DNA of 64,000 bases, taken from an uncultured bacterium. Its GTDB lineage: Bacteria > Cyanobacteriota > Vampirovibrionia > Gastranaerophilales > Gastranaerophilaceae. The notes under the pieces were generated by a model, which saw only the letters and a list, made by a program, of their open reading frames with translations, was not told the DNA's origin and made no database searches. Positions 50,682 to 60,383 of this stretch are shown here, in pieces (within the stretch, counting starts at the first letter, position 1; each line of letters begins with the position of its first letter). Position numbers and translations under genes: made by a program. The stretch covers positions 155,566 to 219,565 of the forward strand of contig CATXCB010000002.1 in NCBI GenBank assembly GCA_958366705.1, read 5' to 3'.

Positions 50682-53600
50682 ATGAATATTGACATGGGAA
50701 AAAGCCTAAAACGCAATAGTAGCTTGAAAAATCGGGGGGGGGTAACTGCTGAAAGCTCCCTTATTTTAGCTGCGGTTTTGGCACTGAGTATGACTCCTGT
50801 TTATTCAGAAGAATTAGCACCGATACCTCAAAATACTGAGGATAAATCAAATAAAATTGCTGATGGAGCTATCAAAAGCTATCCTCAAAATCCTGAAAAA
50901 GCATATACACTGACAAAACTCCAAGAGGGCGGGACAAAACCAGCCGGAGAAAATATAGTTACAAAGTTTACTTATGATAAAAATACAGGTTCAATGACAC
51001 CTGTGTACTATCGTCTTGATTTGGCAAAGACAGAATACGGTTCAGGCGATGGTGTAAAATACTACGGCTGGACAAAAGATGAATCCGGCGAACGAGTGTT
51101 TGGCGAAGTCCCAAAAGCACAGGCTGATATAACAGCAAAATATGACACAACCAATTTGCAATCACATATACATAATAATGGTACAATGGGCGACATCACT
51201 GGTGACTTTGTTGGAAAACGTGCTGACAGTGATGGCGGCGCTATATTTAGTGGAAATACTCCGGCAGTTTCTAGAATAGGTAATATCAAGGGCGATTTTA
51301 TTGATAACAGGTCTAAAGGTGATGGCGGAGCTATATATAATGGATATTATGGTGTAATGGGCAATATCACCGGTGACTTTGTTGGAAATAGTGCGTCGAA
51401 CTACGGTGGAGCTATTGTTAATCTGTATAATGCACAAATAGGTGATATCACCGGTGATTTTATTGGGAATGAGGTTAGTATTGGTCAATCTGGAGATGGT
51501 TCTGGTGGCGCGATATATAATAAAGGTCGAATAGGTGACATCAAAGGTGATTTCATTGGAAATTATGTGAAAAGTACCGATTATGGAGATAGCGCAGGTG
51601 GTGCTATATATAATGAGCAAGGTGAAATCGGAGATATCACCGGCGATTTTACCCTAAATTCTGCAAATGGCTATCAGGCCTCCGGAGGCGCCATAGCAAA
51701 TATGGCCTATAGTGTGGTGGAGGCGTTTATTGCCCCTGAACCTGAACAAAGTAGTTATATTGGCAATATAGCAGGTGATTTTATAGGAAATAAAGCTGTT
51801 AGTGAGTATGAAGCTAAAGGTGGAGCTGTGTATAATGAAGCTCGTATGGGCAATATAACAGGTGATTTTATAGAAAATAAAGCTGTTGGTGAGTATGAAG
51901 CTAAAGGTGGAGCTGTGTATAATGAAGCTCGTATGGGTAATATAACAGGGGATTTCTATAATAATTCCGCTTTAGCAGAGGATAGAGCTTTGGGTGGCGC
52001 AATATATAATAGCTGGGATGCGCAGCTGGGCACAATTAGCGGAGAGTTTATCGGCAATAGCGCTGTCGCTTCAGGAGATTCGGATGGTTATAGTAGTGCA
52101 GGCGGCGGAGCTGTGTTCAATGCAGGGCGAATTATAGGTGTCAATGCTAAAGGAACAATAGTCGTAGGAAAGGGTACTTTTGTTTCTCCTGACGGCAGTC
52201 AAAGTATAACGTTGTACGCGCCTGCGTCTGAAGTACCACCAACAGGATTTAAAACCAATTTTATAGATGAAATGCTCGCGAATGATTATAAAATTAAGTA
52301 TATAGAAGATATGGGTTCTCAGCAGTTTTCTACTGAGGAAGAATGGCAACAATTTTTAGCTCAGCTTGAAGAGGGGGTAAAATCTGGCGAGGTTGTTCTT
52401 GCTGAAGATTTTGAAAAATATGAAGATATCATGGCAGAAATTACAAGTTTTAAAAACAGCAGCTTTATCGGTAATTCTGCTGTTGCTAAAGGTGCAAATG
52501 GTGAAGCTCACGGCGGAGCAATCTATACAACTAAGGACTTGTTGCTTGAAGCAACAGATGGTTATACATCTATAATATCAGGCAACTATGTTGAGGATGG
52601 AAACGGCAAACGCCCTGAGGCTATATTTATGGCCGGTGCTGATGAGTCTGCTCTGGTAATTTCTGCGGTTAAAAACGGTAAATTTATAATAGATGACCAG
52701 ATAAATGGTTATGACGGATATGCTGTAGCTTTTACAGGTGACGAGACTGGTGTTGTTTATCTAAATAACGATATCAAGGCAAGTATGGATATTCGTCCTC
52801 AGAGTTTACAAATTAGGGATATTAATCCTGAAGAAAAATATAGAAAATATAGAGCAAATGTGAGTTTATCAAATATAACTCTGCATTTGGGCCGCGATAC
52901 AGTCCTAAACAATAACAACCTGACACTAAATAGCGGAACTCTGTCCATGGTAAATAACCAAACAGGAGTTTCCACTCTAAATAACTTAACCCTGAAAGGG
53001 GATACAAACTTCGTAGCTGATGTCGACCTCGCAAAAGGCGAAATGGATAGATTCGAAGCTGGCTATTATGGTGAACTTCTACCTGTGAGGAGTAGAGATA
53101 TCGGTAACGGTAACCACTACGGTAACCTCCATGTAACCGGCTTAAATATGCTGAGTGATGCTCCTGACGGTCAGGACATAACAGAAATATATTTCGCTCA
53201 AATAGGTCTCAAAGATAACGTTGTAAACGGAGTCAACCAAACCCCTACAGATTACCAAACAAAAGCATATACTCCTATTTATCAATATAACGTAATGTAC
53301 GATAACAGAGAAGATGCAGGCTACTTCCTGTTTACTAAAGGTGATAAAATATTTGTCCCTGACGGAAACGGCGGTACAACTGTTAAACCGACTCCGGGCG
53401 GAAATCAGAGTGATGCATTTAACCCGAGTGTCTTAGCCTCCCCTGTTGCTGCTCAAGCTGGTGCCTATGCAGCCCAAAATGCAGCCTTTAGCTACGCGTT
53501 TCAACACGCCGATAGCTTCATGCCTCTGCCTGCTAACCAACGATTTGCTCTGCGCAATGCTAATAAATATGCTATAAACGAAACCCCGCGCTTCGATACC

Positions 53601-54581
53601 CGATTGAATGATTTACACGATAAAGCTATCTGGGTTCGTCCATATACAAGTTTTGAAAGCATCCCGCTCAAAAATGGACCTAAAGTTGATACTATTACCT
53701 ATGGTACCCTCGTAGGCGGTGACAGTCAGATAAAAGAATTACGTAATGGCTGGGGAACAGTATTTACAGGCTATATGGGCTATAACGGTTCAAGTCAGAA
53801 TTATTCAGGTGTAAGTACATACCAGAATGGCGGTCTGTTAGGTGCTACTCAAACTTTCTATAAAGGTAACTTCTTCACTGCTTTAACAGCTAGTGTTGGC
53901 GCTTCAGCAGGCGAAAGTCATAATATGTACGGCCACGAAAACTTTACTACTTTAATGGCAGGTTTAGCAAATAAAACTGGTTATAACTTTGAATTTAAAG
54001 ATGGTAAGTACATAATTCAGCCAACAATGCAGCTATCTTATAGCTTTATAAATACATTTGATTACAAAAATTCAGCAGGTGTTAATATAGAATCTGACCC
54101 ATTACACGCTATTCAAATAAATCCAAATGTTAGATTTGTTACAAACTTGAAAAATGGTTGGCAGCCATATGCAAGTGTCGGTATGGTTTGGAATATCTTA
54201 GACGAAACAAAAGTAACCGCTAATGATGTCCGTCTTCCGGACATGAGCGTTAAACCATACGTAGAATATGGTCTTGGTATCCAAAAACGCTGGAAAGATA
54301 AATTTACCGGCTTTACTCAAGCCATGGTTCGTAACGGCGGACGTAACGGTGTCGCCCTGACTGCCGGCTTTAGATGGGCTCTTGGTAAAGAAGGCAAACC
54401 AATAGAAAAAGTCCGAAATGACTCTAAAAATAATGACGTACTAACATCTAAAACGTGCGAAAAAATATCCGGCGGCAGGAAAATTCTAAAACAATTGACT
54501 CCGGAACAGCGTACAGCACTCGGCGCCAAACCTCAGGATACCTCTCGCACAGTAACAAAAGGCGTTTTGAAACAGTTGTAA
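50682..54581 (+). CDS. Autotransporter adhesin with Pmp-like FxxN/GGAI repeats
   Basis: The protein (about 1299 residues) starts MNIDMGKSLKRNSSLKNRGG; GAGG lies 8 nt before the ATG at 50682, and a 50667 ATG is less well placed. A signal peptide follows (LILAAVLALSMTPVYS). About eleven repeats of the form GDFIGN-x(n)-GGAIYN fill residues 160-640, like chlamydial Pmp adhesins (FxxN and GGAI). The autotransporter beta-domain spans about 980-1230 (HDKAIWVRPYTSFES ... TAGFRWAL). An extra 60-residue tail follows the barrel. The N-terminus holds nine Gs in frame, a slippage site. Codons in the last 1.2 kb are more GC-rich. Confidence 0.9.
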   Translation: MNIDMGKSLKRNSSLKNRGGVTAESSLILAAVLALSMTPVYSEELAPIPQNTEDKSNKIADGAIKSYPQNPEKAYTLTKLQEGGTKPAGENIVTKFTYDKNTGSMTPVYYRLDLAKTEYGSGDGVKYYGWTKDESGERVFGEVPKAQADITAKYDTTNLQSHIHNNGTMGDITGDFVGKRADSDGGAIFSGNTPAVSRIGNIKGDFIDNRSKGDGGAIYNGYYGVMGNITGDFVGNSASNYGGAIVNLYNAQIGDITGDFIGNEVSIGQSGDGSGGAIYNKGRIGDIKGDFIGNYVKSTDYGDSAGGAIYNEQGEIGDITGDFTLNSANGYQASGGAIANMAYSVVEAFIAPEPEQSSYIGNIAGDFIGNKAVSEYEAKGGAVYNEARMGNITGDFIENKAVGEYEAKGGAVYNEARMGNITGDFYNNSALAEDRALGGAIYNSWDAQLGTISGEFIGNSAVASGDSDGYSSAGGGAVFNAGRIIGVNAKGTIVVGKGTFVSPDGSQSITLYAPASEVPPTGFKTNFIDEMLANDYKIKYIEDMGSQQFSTEEEWQQFLAQLEEGVKSGEVVLAEDFEKYEDIMAEITSFKNSSFIGNSAVAKGANGEAHGGAIYTTKDLLLEATDGYTSIISGNYVEDGNGKRPEAIFMAGADESALVISAVKNGKFIIDDQINGYDGYAVAFTGDETGVVYLNNDIKASMDIRPQSLQIRDINPEEKYRKYRANVSLSNITLHLGRDTVLNNNNLTLNSGTLSMVNNQTGVSTLNNLTLKGDTNFVADVDLAKGEMDRFEAGYYGELLPVRSRDIGNGNHYGNLHVTGLNMLSDAPDGQDITEIYFAQIGLKDNVVNGVNQTPTDYQTKAYTPIYQYNVMYDNREDAGYFLFTKGDKIFVPDGNGGTTVKPTPGGNQSDAFNPSVLASPVAAQAGAYAAQNAAFSYAFQHADSFMPLPANQRFALRNANKYAINETPRFDTRLNDLHDKAIWVRPYTSFESIPLKNGPKVDTITYGTLVGGDSQIKELRNGWGTVFTGYMGYNGSSQNYSGVSTYQNGGLLGATQTFYKGNFFTALTASVGASAGESHNMYGHENFTTLMAGLANKTGYNFEFKDGKYIIQPTMQLSYSFINTFDYKNSAGVNIESDPLHAIQINPNVRFVTNLKNGWQPYASVGMVWNILDETKVTANDVRLPDMSVKPYVEYGLGIQKRWKDKFTGFTQAMVRNGGRNGVALTAGFRWALGKEGKPIEKVRNDSKNNDVLTSKTCEKISGGRKILKQLTPEQRTALGAKPQDTSRTVTKGVLKQL
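50734..50742 (+). repeat. Homopolymeric G9 tract in the autotransporter signal region
   Basis: Nine Gs read as CGG-GGG-GGG. The flanks (AATC before; TAACTGCTGAAAGCTCC after) match the tracts at 15439 and 24428. Gain or loss of one G would stop translation within a few codons. Confidence 0.9.
51774..51947 (+). repeat. Two tandem 87-bp repeats in the autotransporter
   Basis: Two nearly identical 29-codon units lie at 51774-51860 and 51861-51947, each encoding GDFI-x-NKAV-x-EYEAKGGAVYNEARMGNI-T. Their identity points to a recent duplication or gene conversion within the passenger. Confidence 0.8.
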
Positions 54582-54611
54582 TTTAGTAAGTTATTTGCCA
54601 ATGTAATACCG

Positions 54612-54638
54612 GAGCCCCTGAAAGAATTTCAGGGGCTC
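54612..54638 (+). terminator. Hairpin after the autotransporter
   Basis: A perfect 12-bp stem (GAGCCCCTGAAA with its complement) and a 3-nt loop lie 31 nt past the stop. No long T-run follows, so it may be a stabilising hairpin or a weak terminator. Confidence 0.65.
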
Positions 54639-54697
54639 AATAGTTTGTGCAGGCAAATTTCAGCCCCTCCTGTTTTTGTCTCTCTGAAGGAATAGAT

Positions 54698-54821
54698 GTC
54701 ATCCTGAACAGATGAAATGTTATGCTGAACGGGTAAATTGTCCCTCTGAACGGATGAAATGTCATCCAGAACCTGTTTCAGGATCTAAGATTAATAGATG
54801 CTGAACTAAATTCAGCATGAC
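54698..54821 (+). repeat. Dispersed repeat element, third copy, partly expanded
   Basis: Units of the GTCATCCTGAAC type are repeated three to four times with variations, followed by a TTTCAGGATC end and a GCTGAACTAAATTCAGC hairpin ending CATGAC. It resembles the copies at 15535 and 24584. It fills most of the 398-nt gap between the autotransporter and the SNF2 gene, with the terminator before and a promoter after it. Confidence 0.65.
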
Positions 54822-54868
54822 TATAAAAATAGATTCAATTTATTATCAATATAAATTTTATTAATCTC

Positions 54869-54897
54869 TTGCCTTTTTATATTTTGTTATGTATAAT
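54869..54897 (+). promoter_or_regulatory. Promoter of the SNF2 gene
   Basis: TTGCCT (54869-54874) and a perfect TATAAT (54892-54897) are 17 nt apart, about 80 nt before the helicase start. Confidence 0.75.
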
Positions 54898-54979
54898 CTT
54901 GTTGGTAATAGTTAAGGGCTTATAGAGATTTATCTATATTGGAATTATCCCTTAAAAGGAAAGAGATATACTCCTATCA

Positions 54980-57900
54980 ATGGGTACAAAAACAACAGAA
55001 TTTAATTACAAATTTATAAAAGACCATGCCAGTGCTGGAAGCTGGCGCAGAGGATATGAATATCATTTAAAAGATATGGTATTTGACAATTATCCTGAGA
55101 AAAATTTCTATATGGGTAAAGTTAAAGGAAATTTTCAGGATCATTATAATACTGATTTGATTTTTAAGAAAAATAAAGTCGAGGCTCGTTGTAATTGCCC
55201 TTTAAAAGAAGAATGGTGTAAGCATGCAGTTGCAGTTGCTCTTAAGGCCATTGATGAGCATGCATATGAAGATTGGCTGGAAACAAAATTTGGCATGGAA
55301 TTTGATTTTCCGGATGAAAATACAGCTTTAAATGAAGAACCGCAGGGAAATTATATATTCCATTTCAACCCAAAGAGAAAAGCTAATTTCTTTTCTATAT
55401 TAGTTCGTTCCCGTGATAATGGTAAAGTCGTTCGTCAAATTGAACCAATTTTGCGTGGAGTAATCGAAGCTCAAAAGCAAGATTCTAATTTTGAATTAAA
55501 TAATTCTCAAAAAGTTGAGTTATTAATATTTCAGCAATTATTGAAAATTTCAAGGCAGGACAAGAAAGCCGGATGGTATGATATTCCGATTGCAAAATTC
55601 GGTGCGGTATTTTCTTTGCTTGCAAAAGCGGATGAAGTTTTAGACGAAAAAACAAAAGACAGGTTGAAATTTACAGATGAAGAATGGAAGCTTGTATTAT
55701 ATGTAAATACCTCAAATACCGCAGGAACTCTGCTTTTATCTTTAGAGTGGCAAAGGCCTGATTGTGATGATGTTTATCCATTTGAAGAAGTTAGATATTT
55801 TTCTCGTCATTTGAAGTGGGGACGTTATAAGAATATTATTTTCCCTACAAATGTTGCAATTCAATCTATTCCGCAAAATATTACAAAGTCATCTTTTACA
55901 GATTTGAAAGATGCAGAGGGCGGAAAGTTTATTTATGAAGATTTGCCGAAGCTAAGACAGGTAATGGATGTTGTTATTGATGAAAAAATTTCTAAGTTGA
56001 TGTTAGAAGAGCGTCCGCCAATAAATATCGTTACAATGGGTATTGATTACGATCAATCTCTGAAAGCTTCATTAGATTTTGAATATGATGGTGTTAGGGT
56101 TCCTTATTCAAAATCAACAAGTGACAAAGTTCCGTATATTACTGTTAAGAAGCCTGACGAAGATATAATCTATTGGGTAAAACGTAATATTAAACATGAA
56201 AATGAAGCATATGCTATGCTTCTTGCTTGTAAATTTGTTCCAATGCAGACGAATAACCTTGCTCTGGAAAAAGAAAATGCCATTGATTTTTACAATTATT
56301 ATCTAAAACAGGCAGGCGAGGGTTGGAAATTTGAAGAAAAAGATGATATGTCTTTCTTTAAATTGATGGATAATCCATTTAAATTATGTGCGAAAATTGA
56401 TTTCTCTGATGAACAGCCTGATAGTTTTGATATAACTATCTATGGACAAGCTGGTGATGAAATTATTGATTTCGATGAGATTTATGACACGATTCAAAGT
56501 GATGAGAAATATGCTCGTATACGAAGTTTAGGGTTTGTAGAATATCCTGCTCAAAATATTTATTCTATGATGCGTTCATTTAATTCCTTTGATGTTTTCA
56601 GGAATCCTGATAATAGGTTTACTGTAAAAACATATCGTGCAGGTCTCATCAATGAACTGAAAAATCTAGGCTTGGAGCTTATTTTGAGTGACAGATTTAA
56701 GACTTTCTGGGAGCAGATGTCAACATTCTCAACAACAGAAGATTTGACCCTGCCAAAAGGCATAAATGCAGAATTTAGGGAATACCAATTAAAGGGTTTT
56801 GGCTGGTTGTGGTTTATGTATAAATACGGCTTGAACGGTATTCTGGCTGATGATATGGGGCTTGGTAAAACATTACAGGCTTTGACTGTTCTGCAAAAAG
56901 CTAAAGAAGAAGACGGGCCAATGCCTACTTTAGTTATTGCTCCGACTACGGTTGTATTTAACTGGGAATCAGAAATCCAAAAATTTGCACCGTCTTTATC
57001 TTGTTTGAAACTGCAGGGTGGAGAAAGAAAGCAGTTTTTTGAAAAGATTCCTGAGTATGATGTTGTTATTACAAGTTACGCCCTTGTAAGACGTGATATT
57101 AAAAAGTTAAAAGATATCAATTTCAGATATATAATTCTTGATGAATCTCAGAATATAAAAAATGCTACATCTCAAACCGCTCAAGCTGTAAAACAGTTGA
57201 ATTCGCAGCACAAACTGGCTCTTTCAGGTACACCGATTGAGAATAAGCTTGAAGAATTATGGTCTGTATTTGATTTTCTTATGCCAGGATTTTTATTTAC
57301 AATGGCGGATTTTAATTCTAGATATGTTAATCCTATTATGGAACGTCAGGATAAGATTGTTGAAAAACGTTTAAAACTTCAAATATATCCATTCATATTA
57401 CGTCGTATGAAGCGTGATGTTGCTAAAGATCTTCCAGATAAGGTTGAAAATATTGCATACTGTGAACTAACAGATGAACAAAAAGATTTCTACTTACAAG
57501 TTCTTGATAGTACGAAAGAAGAATTATTTAAGTCTATTGAACAAAATGGACTTGAGAAGAGTAGGTTGTCTATATTCTCAGCTCTTCTTCGTATGCGTCA
57601 GATTTGTTGTCATCCTAGATTGTATGATAAAGACAATCTTACAAATGTTATTTCATCTGGTAAGTTTGAAAAACTTAAAGTTATGCTTGAAGAAATTGTA
57701 TCAGAGGGGCATAGAATTCTTTTATTCAGTCAATTTGTCGATATGCTTGATTTAATCAAGGCATGGTTAGACAAATCAGGTATTAAATATGAGTATTTGA
57801 CTGGTAAAACTAAGGATAGACAGGGTGCAGTTGAAAGATTTAACAATGATCCTACAATTCCGATATTCTTAATCAGTTTAAAAGCCGGTGGTACAGGTTT

Positions 57901-58168
57901 GAACTTGACAGGTGCGGATTATGTTATTCATTATGATCCTTGGTGGAACCCGGCTGTTGAAGATCAGGCTACTGATAGAGCATATCGTATCGGGCAGAAA
58001 AAGAAAGTCTTTGTATACAGACTTATTACAAGAAATACAGTTGAAGAAAAAATTCAAAAACTTAAAACAATCAAACGAAATCTTGTTGATAGCGTAATTT
58101 CAGTCGATAGAAATATTACAAAATCGCTTACGATGGATGATATTCGCGAAATATTCTCTGTAGATTAA
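54980..58168 (+). CDS. SWIM zinc-finger SNF2-family helicase
   Basis: The 1062-residue protein has an N-terminal SWIM zinc finger, C71-x-C73...C80-x-H82 (CNCPLKEEWCKH), a long middle domain and a C-terminal Snf2 ATPase. Walker A is DDMGLGKTLQA (about 624), motif II is DESQ (about 721), then SGTPIENKLEELWS, FLISLKAGGTGLNLTGAD and DQATDRAYRIGQ. Bacterial SWIM-SNF2 proteins such as RapA relatives remodel protein-nucleic acid complexes. The start is the ATG at 54980. It is followed 31 nt later by the DUF3137 gene. Confidence 0.93.
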   Translation: MGTKTTEFNYKFIKDHASAGSWRRGYEYHLKDMVFDNYPEKNFYMGKVKGNFQDHYNTDLIFKKNKVEARCNCPLKEEWCKHAVAVALKAIDEHAYEDWLETKFGMEFDFPDENTALNEEPQGNYIFHFNPKRKANFFSILVRSRDNGKVVRQIEPILRGVIEAQKQDSNFELNNSQKVELLIFQQLLKISRQDKKAGWYDIPIAKFGAVFSLLAKADEVLDEKTKDRLKFTDEEWKLVLYVNTSNTAGTLLLSLEWQRPDCDDVYPFEEVRYFSRHLKWGRYKNIIFPTNVAIQSIPQNITKSSFTDLKDAEGGKFIYEDLPKLRQVMDVVIDEKISKLMLEERPPINIVTMGIDYDQSLKASLDFEYDGVRVPYSKSTSDKVPYITVKKPDEDIIYWVKRNIKHENEAYAMLLACKFVPMQTNNLALEKENAIDFYNYYLKQAGEGWKFEEKDDMSFFKLMDNPFKLCAKIDFSDEQPDSFDITIYGQAGDEIIDFDEIYDTIQSDEKYARIRSLGFVEYPAQNIYSMMRSFNSFDVFRNPDNRFTVKTYRAGLINELKNLGLELILSDRFKTFWEQMSTFSTTEDLTLPKGINAEFREYQLKGFGWLWFMYKYGLNGILADDMGLGKTLQALTVLQKAKEEDGPMPTLVIAPTTVVFNWESEIQKFAPSLSCLKLQGGERKQFFEKIPEYDVVITSYALVRRDIKKLKDINFRYIILDESQNIKNATSQTAQAVKQLNSQHKLALSGTPIENKLEELWSVFDFLMPGFLFTMADFNSRYVNPIMERQDKIVEKRLKLQIYPFILRRMKRDVAKDLPDKVENIAYCELTDEQKDFYLQVLDSTKEELFKSIEQNGLEKSRLSIFSALLRMRQICCHPRLYDKDNLTNVISSGKFEKLKVMLEEIVSEGHRILLFSQFVDMLDLIKAWLDKSGIKYEYLTGKTKDRQGAVERFNNDPTIPIFLISLKAGGTGLNLTGADYVIHYDPWWNPAVEDQATDRAYRIGQKKKVFVYRLITRNTVEEKIQKLKTIKRNLVDSVISVDRNITKSLTMDDIREIFSVD

Positions 58169-58199
58169 TCATTTAACCTTTCAGGGGGAGAATTTAATC

Positions 58200-59234
58200 A
58201 TGCAACAAATGTCAAAAGAAGAGTTTTCAAAATATTTTAACGAAAATTTTAGACCTAAGTTGGAAGAATTAGAAAAAAAACGACTTTTTTATGCTCCTAT
58301 TAGGAAGTTTTGTTTAATATTTGGTCTAATTACATTTGTTTCTATCTTTATTTTCGGGAACATATTAGGAAAGGTTTTGTTAATAATGTGTTTTGCTTTG
58401 ACTTTTTTATCTTTCCTTGCGGTTATAGCTATCGATTCATTATTTCGAAAACCATTAAAAACAAAGGTAATTTCAAGAATAATTGGTTTGTATGGCAATT
58501 TATATTTGATAACTCAAAAGAAATTGATTAAATTGTCTGATATTCGTAAGTATGGTTTGTTTCCTAAAGCATCACAAATGATAGATGATGATGTGATTAT
58601 AGGAAATTATAAAAATATAAATATTATTATTAATGAGTGTAAATTAGAGCATACTGTTAGAACAGGAAAAAGTTCTCATACAGTAACAGATTTTTCTGGC
58701 TTAATTGTTAAACTTACGATGAACAAAAAATTCTCAGGCATTACTGTTGTTGGTATGATTGGTGATATCAAACCTCCAGCAGGTTGTGAAAACGTAGAAT
58801 TAGAATCTGCTGAATTTATGAAGAATAGAAAGGTTTACTCAACAGATCAAATTGAAGCTCGTTATCTTTTAACCCCAACTTTTATGGAAAGGGTTGAAAA
58901 TTTAGGTAAATGTTTTATGGGTTCAATAGGGCAAAATAATACTAATGTAGATGCTTCTGTAACTGATAATCAAGAGTCTATACACAGATTAAAGTCTTCA
59001 AATTCAATAATATCTAATATGCTTAGTTCGGAAATAGATAGAGCATCAGGAGTTAGTGCAATATTTGTAGACGGGGATATTTATCTATTTATACCATTAT
59101 TGTTTGATCTTTTTGAAGTTTCACTTGACAAATCTTTGTTAGATCCTGTTCAATATTATACGATTTATATGCAGTTAAATTCGATTTTAAAAATAATTGA
59201 ATATTTTAAATTAGATAAAAACTTAGGATTATAG
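58200..59234 (+). CDS. DUF3137 membrane protein
   Basis: The 344-residue protein has a helical N-terminus, then two close membrane segments (about 37-80, CLIFGLITFVSIFIFGNILG and VLLIMCFALTFLSFLAVIA). The larger C-terminal domain holds NYKNINIIINECKLEHTV, FSGLIVKLTMNKKFSGITVV and GDIYLFIPLLFDLFEVS, matching DUF3137. The function is unknown. GGGGGAG lies before the ATG. It ends at a bidirectional terminator. Confidence 0.85.
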   Translation: MQQMSKEEFSKYFNENFRPKLEELEKKRLFYAPIRKFCLIFGLITFVSIFIFGNILGKVLLIMCFALTFLSFLAVIAIDSLFRKPLKTKVISRIIGLYGNLYLITQKKLIKLSDIRKYGLFPKASQMIDDDVIIGNYKNINIIINECKLEHTVRTGKSSHTVTDFSGLIVKLTMNKKFSGITVVGMIGDIKPPAGCENVELESAEFMKNRKVYSTDQIEARYLLTPTFMERVENLGKCFMGSIGQNNTNVDASVTDNQESIHRLKSSNSIISNMLSSEIDRASGVSAIFVDGDIYLFIPLLFDLFEVSLDKSLLDPVQYYTIYMQLNSILKIIEYFKLDKNLGL

Positions 59235-59237
59235 CTA

Positions 59238-59268
59238 AAAAAAAACAGGCTTTTGGGCCTGTTTTTTT
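59238..59268. terminator. Bidirectional rho-independent terminator
   Basis: A 12-bp stem (AAAAAAACAGGC with its complement) and a short TTTTGG loop, with a T-run on each strand. It serves the DUF3137 gene and the small peptide gene on the other strand. Confidence 0.92.
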
Positions 59269-59467
59269 AATTGCAAGTGCAGCTTGGACTTTGGGTTCCG
59301 TCATTGCAGATGTAATATCCACTTTTACCGCAATACGCAACTCCACCATGGTGCGAACAGCATCCGGAGCGATTATCAATTTCTGTAACAGGCATTTTGG
59401 AAACTGCAACAACTCCTGTAGCACTAATTAAACCTAATAAAGCTGTGATTACTAATAATTTTTTCAT
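59267..59467 (-). CDS. Small secreted cysteine-rich protein
   Basis: The 66-residue protein has a signal peptide (MKKLLVITALLGLISATGVVA) and a short mature part with CCSHHGGVAYCGKSGYYICN and GTQSPSCTCN. The C-x-H-H/N-GG-V ... C-x-DGT-x-SP-x-C-x-C pattern is a known small periplasmic family of unknown function. Seven of its cysteines could form disulphides or bind metal. A clear ribosome-binding site precedes it. Confidence 0.78.
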   Translation of the reverse strand: MKKLLVITALLGLISATGVVAVSKMPVTEIDNRSGCCSHHGGVAYCGKSGYYICNDGTQSPSCTCN

Positions 59468-59541
59468 AACACACCCCTTTCTGATAAAAATATAGAAACA
59501 TGACCTAGGTCATCTTTCTATTCGCCATTGTGCTAATATTT

Positions 59542-60270
59542 TTATTGAGGCATGATTATCTTAGCTTCAACATTTTTTGCAGCATCTATGCTGTTGTTAA
59601 ATCCATTTAACAATTCAGCTGCAGTTTGTGCGTTGTAAAATTTACCACTTGTAACAAGGGCTGTGCATTCTAATTGCTCCAAATCATCAGAATCTTTTAC
59701 ATTAAACGCGATAACATCAATTGTCACGTCTCTACGAATTCTAATAAGATTCATTACGAATGTACAAGGGCTTTCGTCGCAATTTTCTCCTCCGTCAGTT
59801 AATAGAATTATATGTTTTTTCCCTGTAAAGCCCATAAAATCGTATTTTATAGCTTGTTTAAGAGAGTATGTTATGGGCGTCATTCCTCTAGGTCGACTTT
59901 TTGCAAGAGCATTTGCAATATTGGAGCTGTTATTTTGAGCAATTGGGGTTACAAGAGTTGAAGCTCTGCAGGCTTCCATTGGTGTAAATCCCATTCTATG
60001 CCCGTAAACTCTTAATCCGATCCATGTATCAGCTCTTAGTTGAGGGAGAATTTCCTGCATTGTTTTTAGCATTAGTTTGAATTTTGTTGAGCCTTCTAAA
60101 GATTCCTCCATGCTACTTGATAAATCCATTATAAATAGTATTCTCTCTTTGGTGTTTGTGTCAAAGTTTTGGTTGAAATTCTGAGGAGAATGTACTTCAT
60201 ATTGGGATGCAAAAACAGGTAATATAATTACAATTGTTAGTAATATTAAATAAATAAATTTTTTTATCAT
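59542..60270 (-). CDS. Secreted von Willebrand factor A domain protein
   Basis: The 242-residue protein has a signal peptide (MIKKFIYLILLTIVIILPVFA) and one VWA domain. The metal-ion-dependent adhesion site is D49-x-S51-x-S53 (IMDLSSSM), with GMTPITYSL as the Thr ligand region and LLTDGGENCD as the second Asp. It probably binds a protein or ligand via a divalent metal. Cysteines ENCDESPC may form a disulphide. No partner MoxR or pilus gene is near. Confidence 0.88.
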   Translation of the reverse strand: MIKKFIYLILLTIVIILPVFASQYEVHSPQNFNQNFDTNTKERILFIMDLSSSMEESLEGSTKFKLMLKTMQEILPQLRADTWIGLRVYGHRMGFTPMEACRASTLVTPIAQNNSSNIANALAKSRPRGMTPITYSLKQAIKYDFMGFTGKKHIILLTDGGENCDESPCTFVMNLIRIRRDVTIDVIAFNVKDSDDLEQLECTALVTSGKFYNAQTAAELLNGFNNSIDAAKNVEAKIIMPQ

Positions 60271-60383
60271 AGATAAAGTTTAATCAGTTATTATATTTTT
60301 TGTATTGCCTAAGCGTTTACGATTTGTTTTGTATTTTGTTTTTGCTTGTAATATTATAAAAATATAAAGGAAAGCAGGGATAT

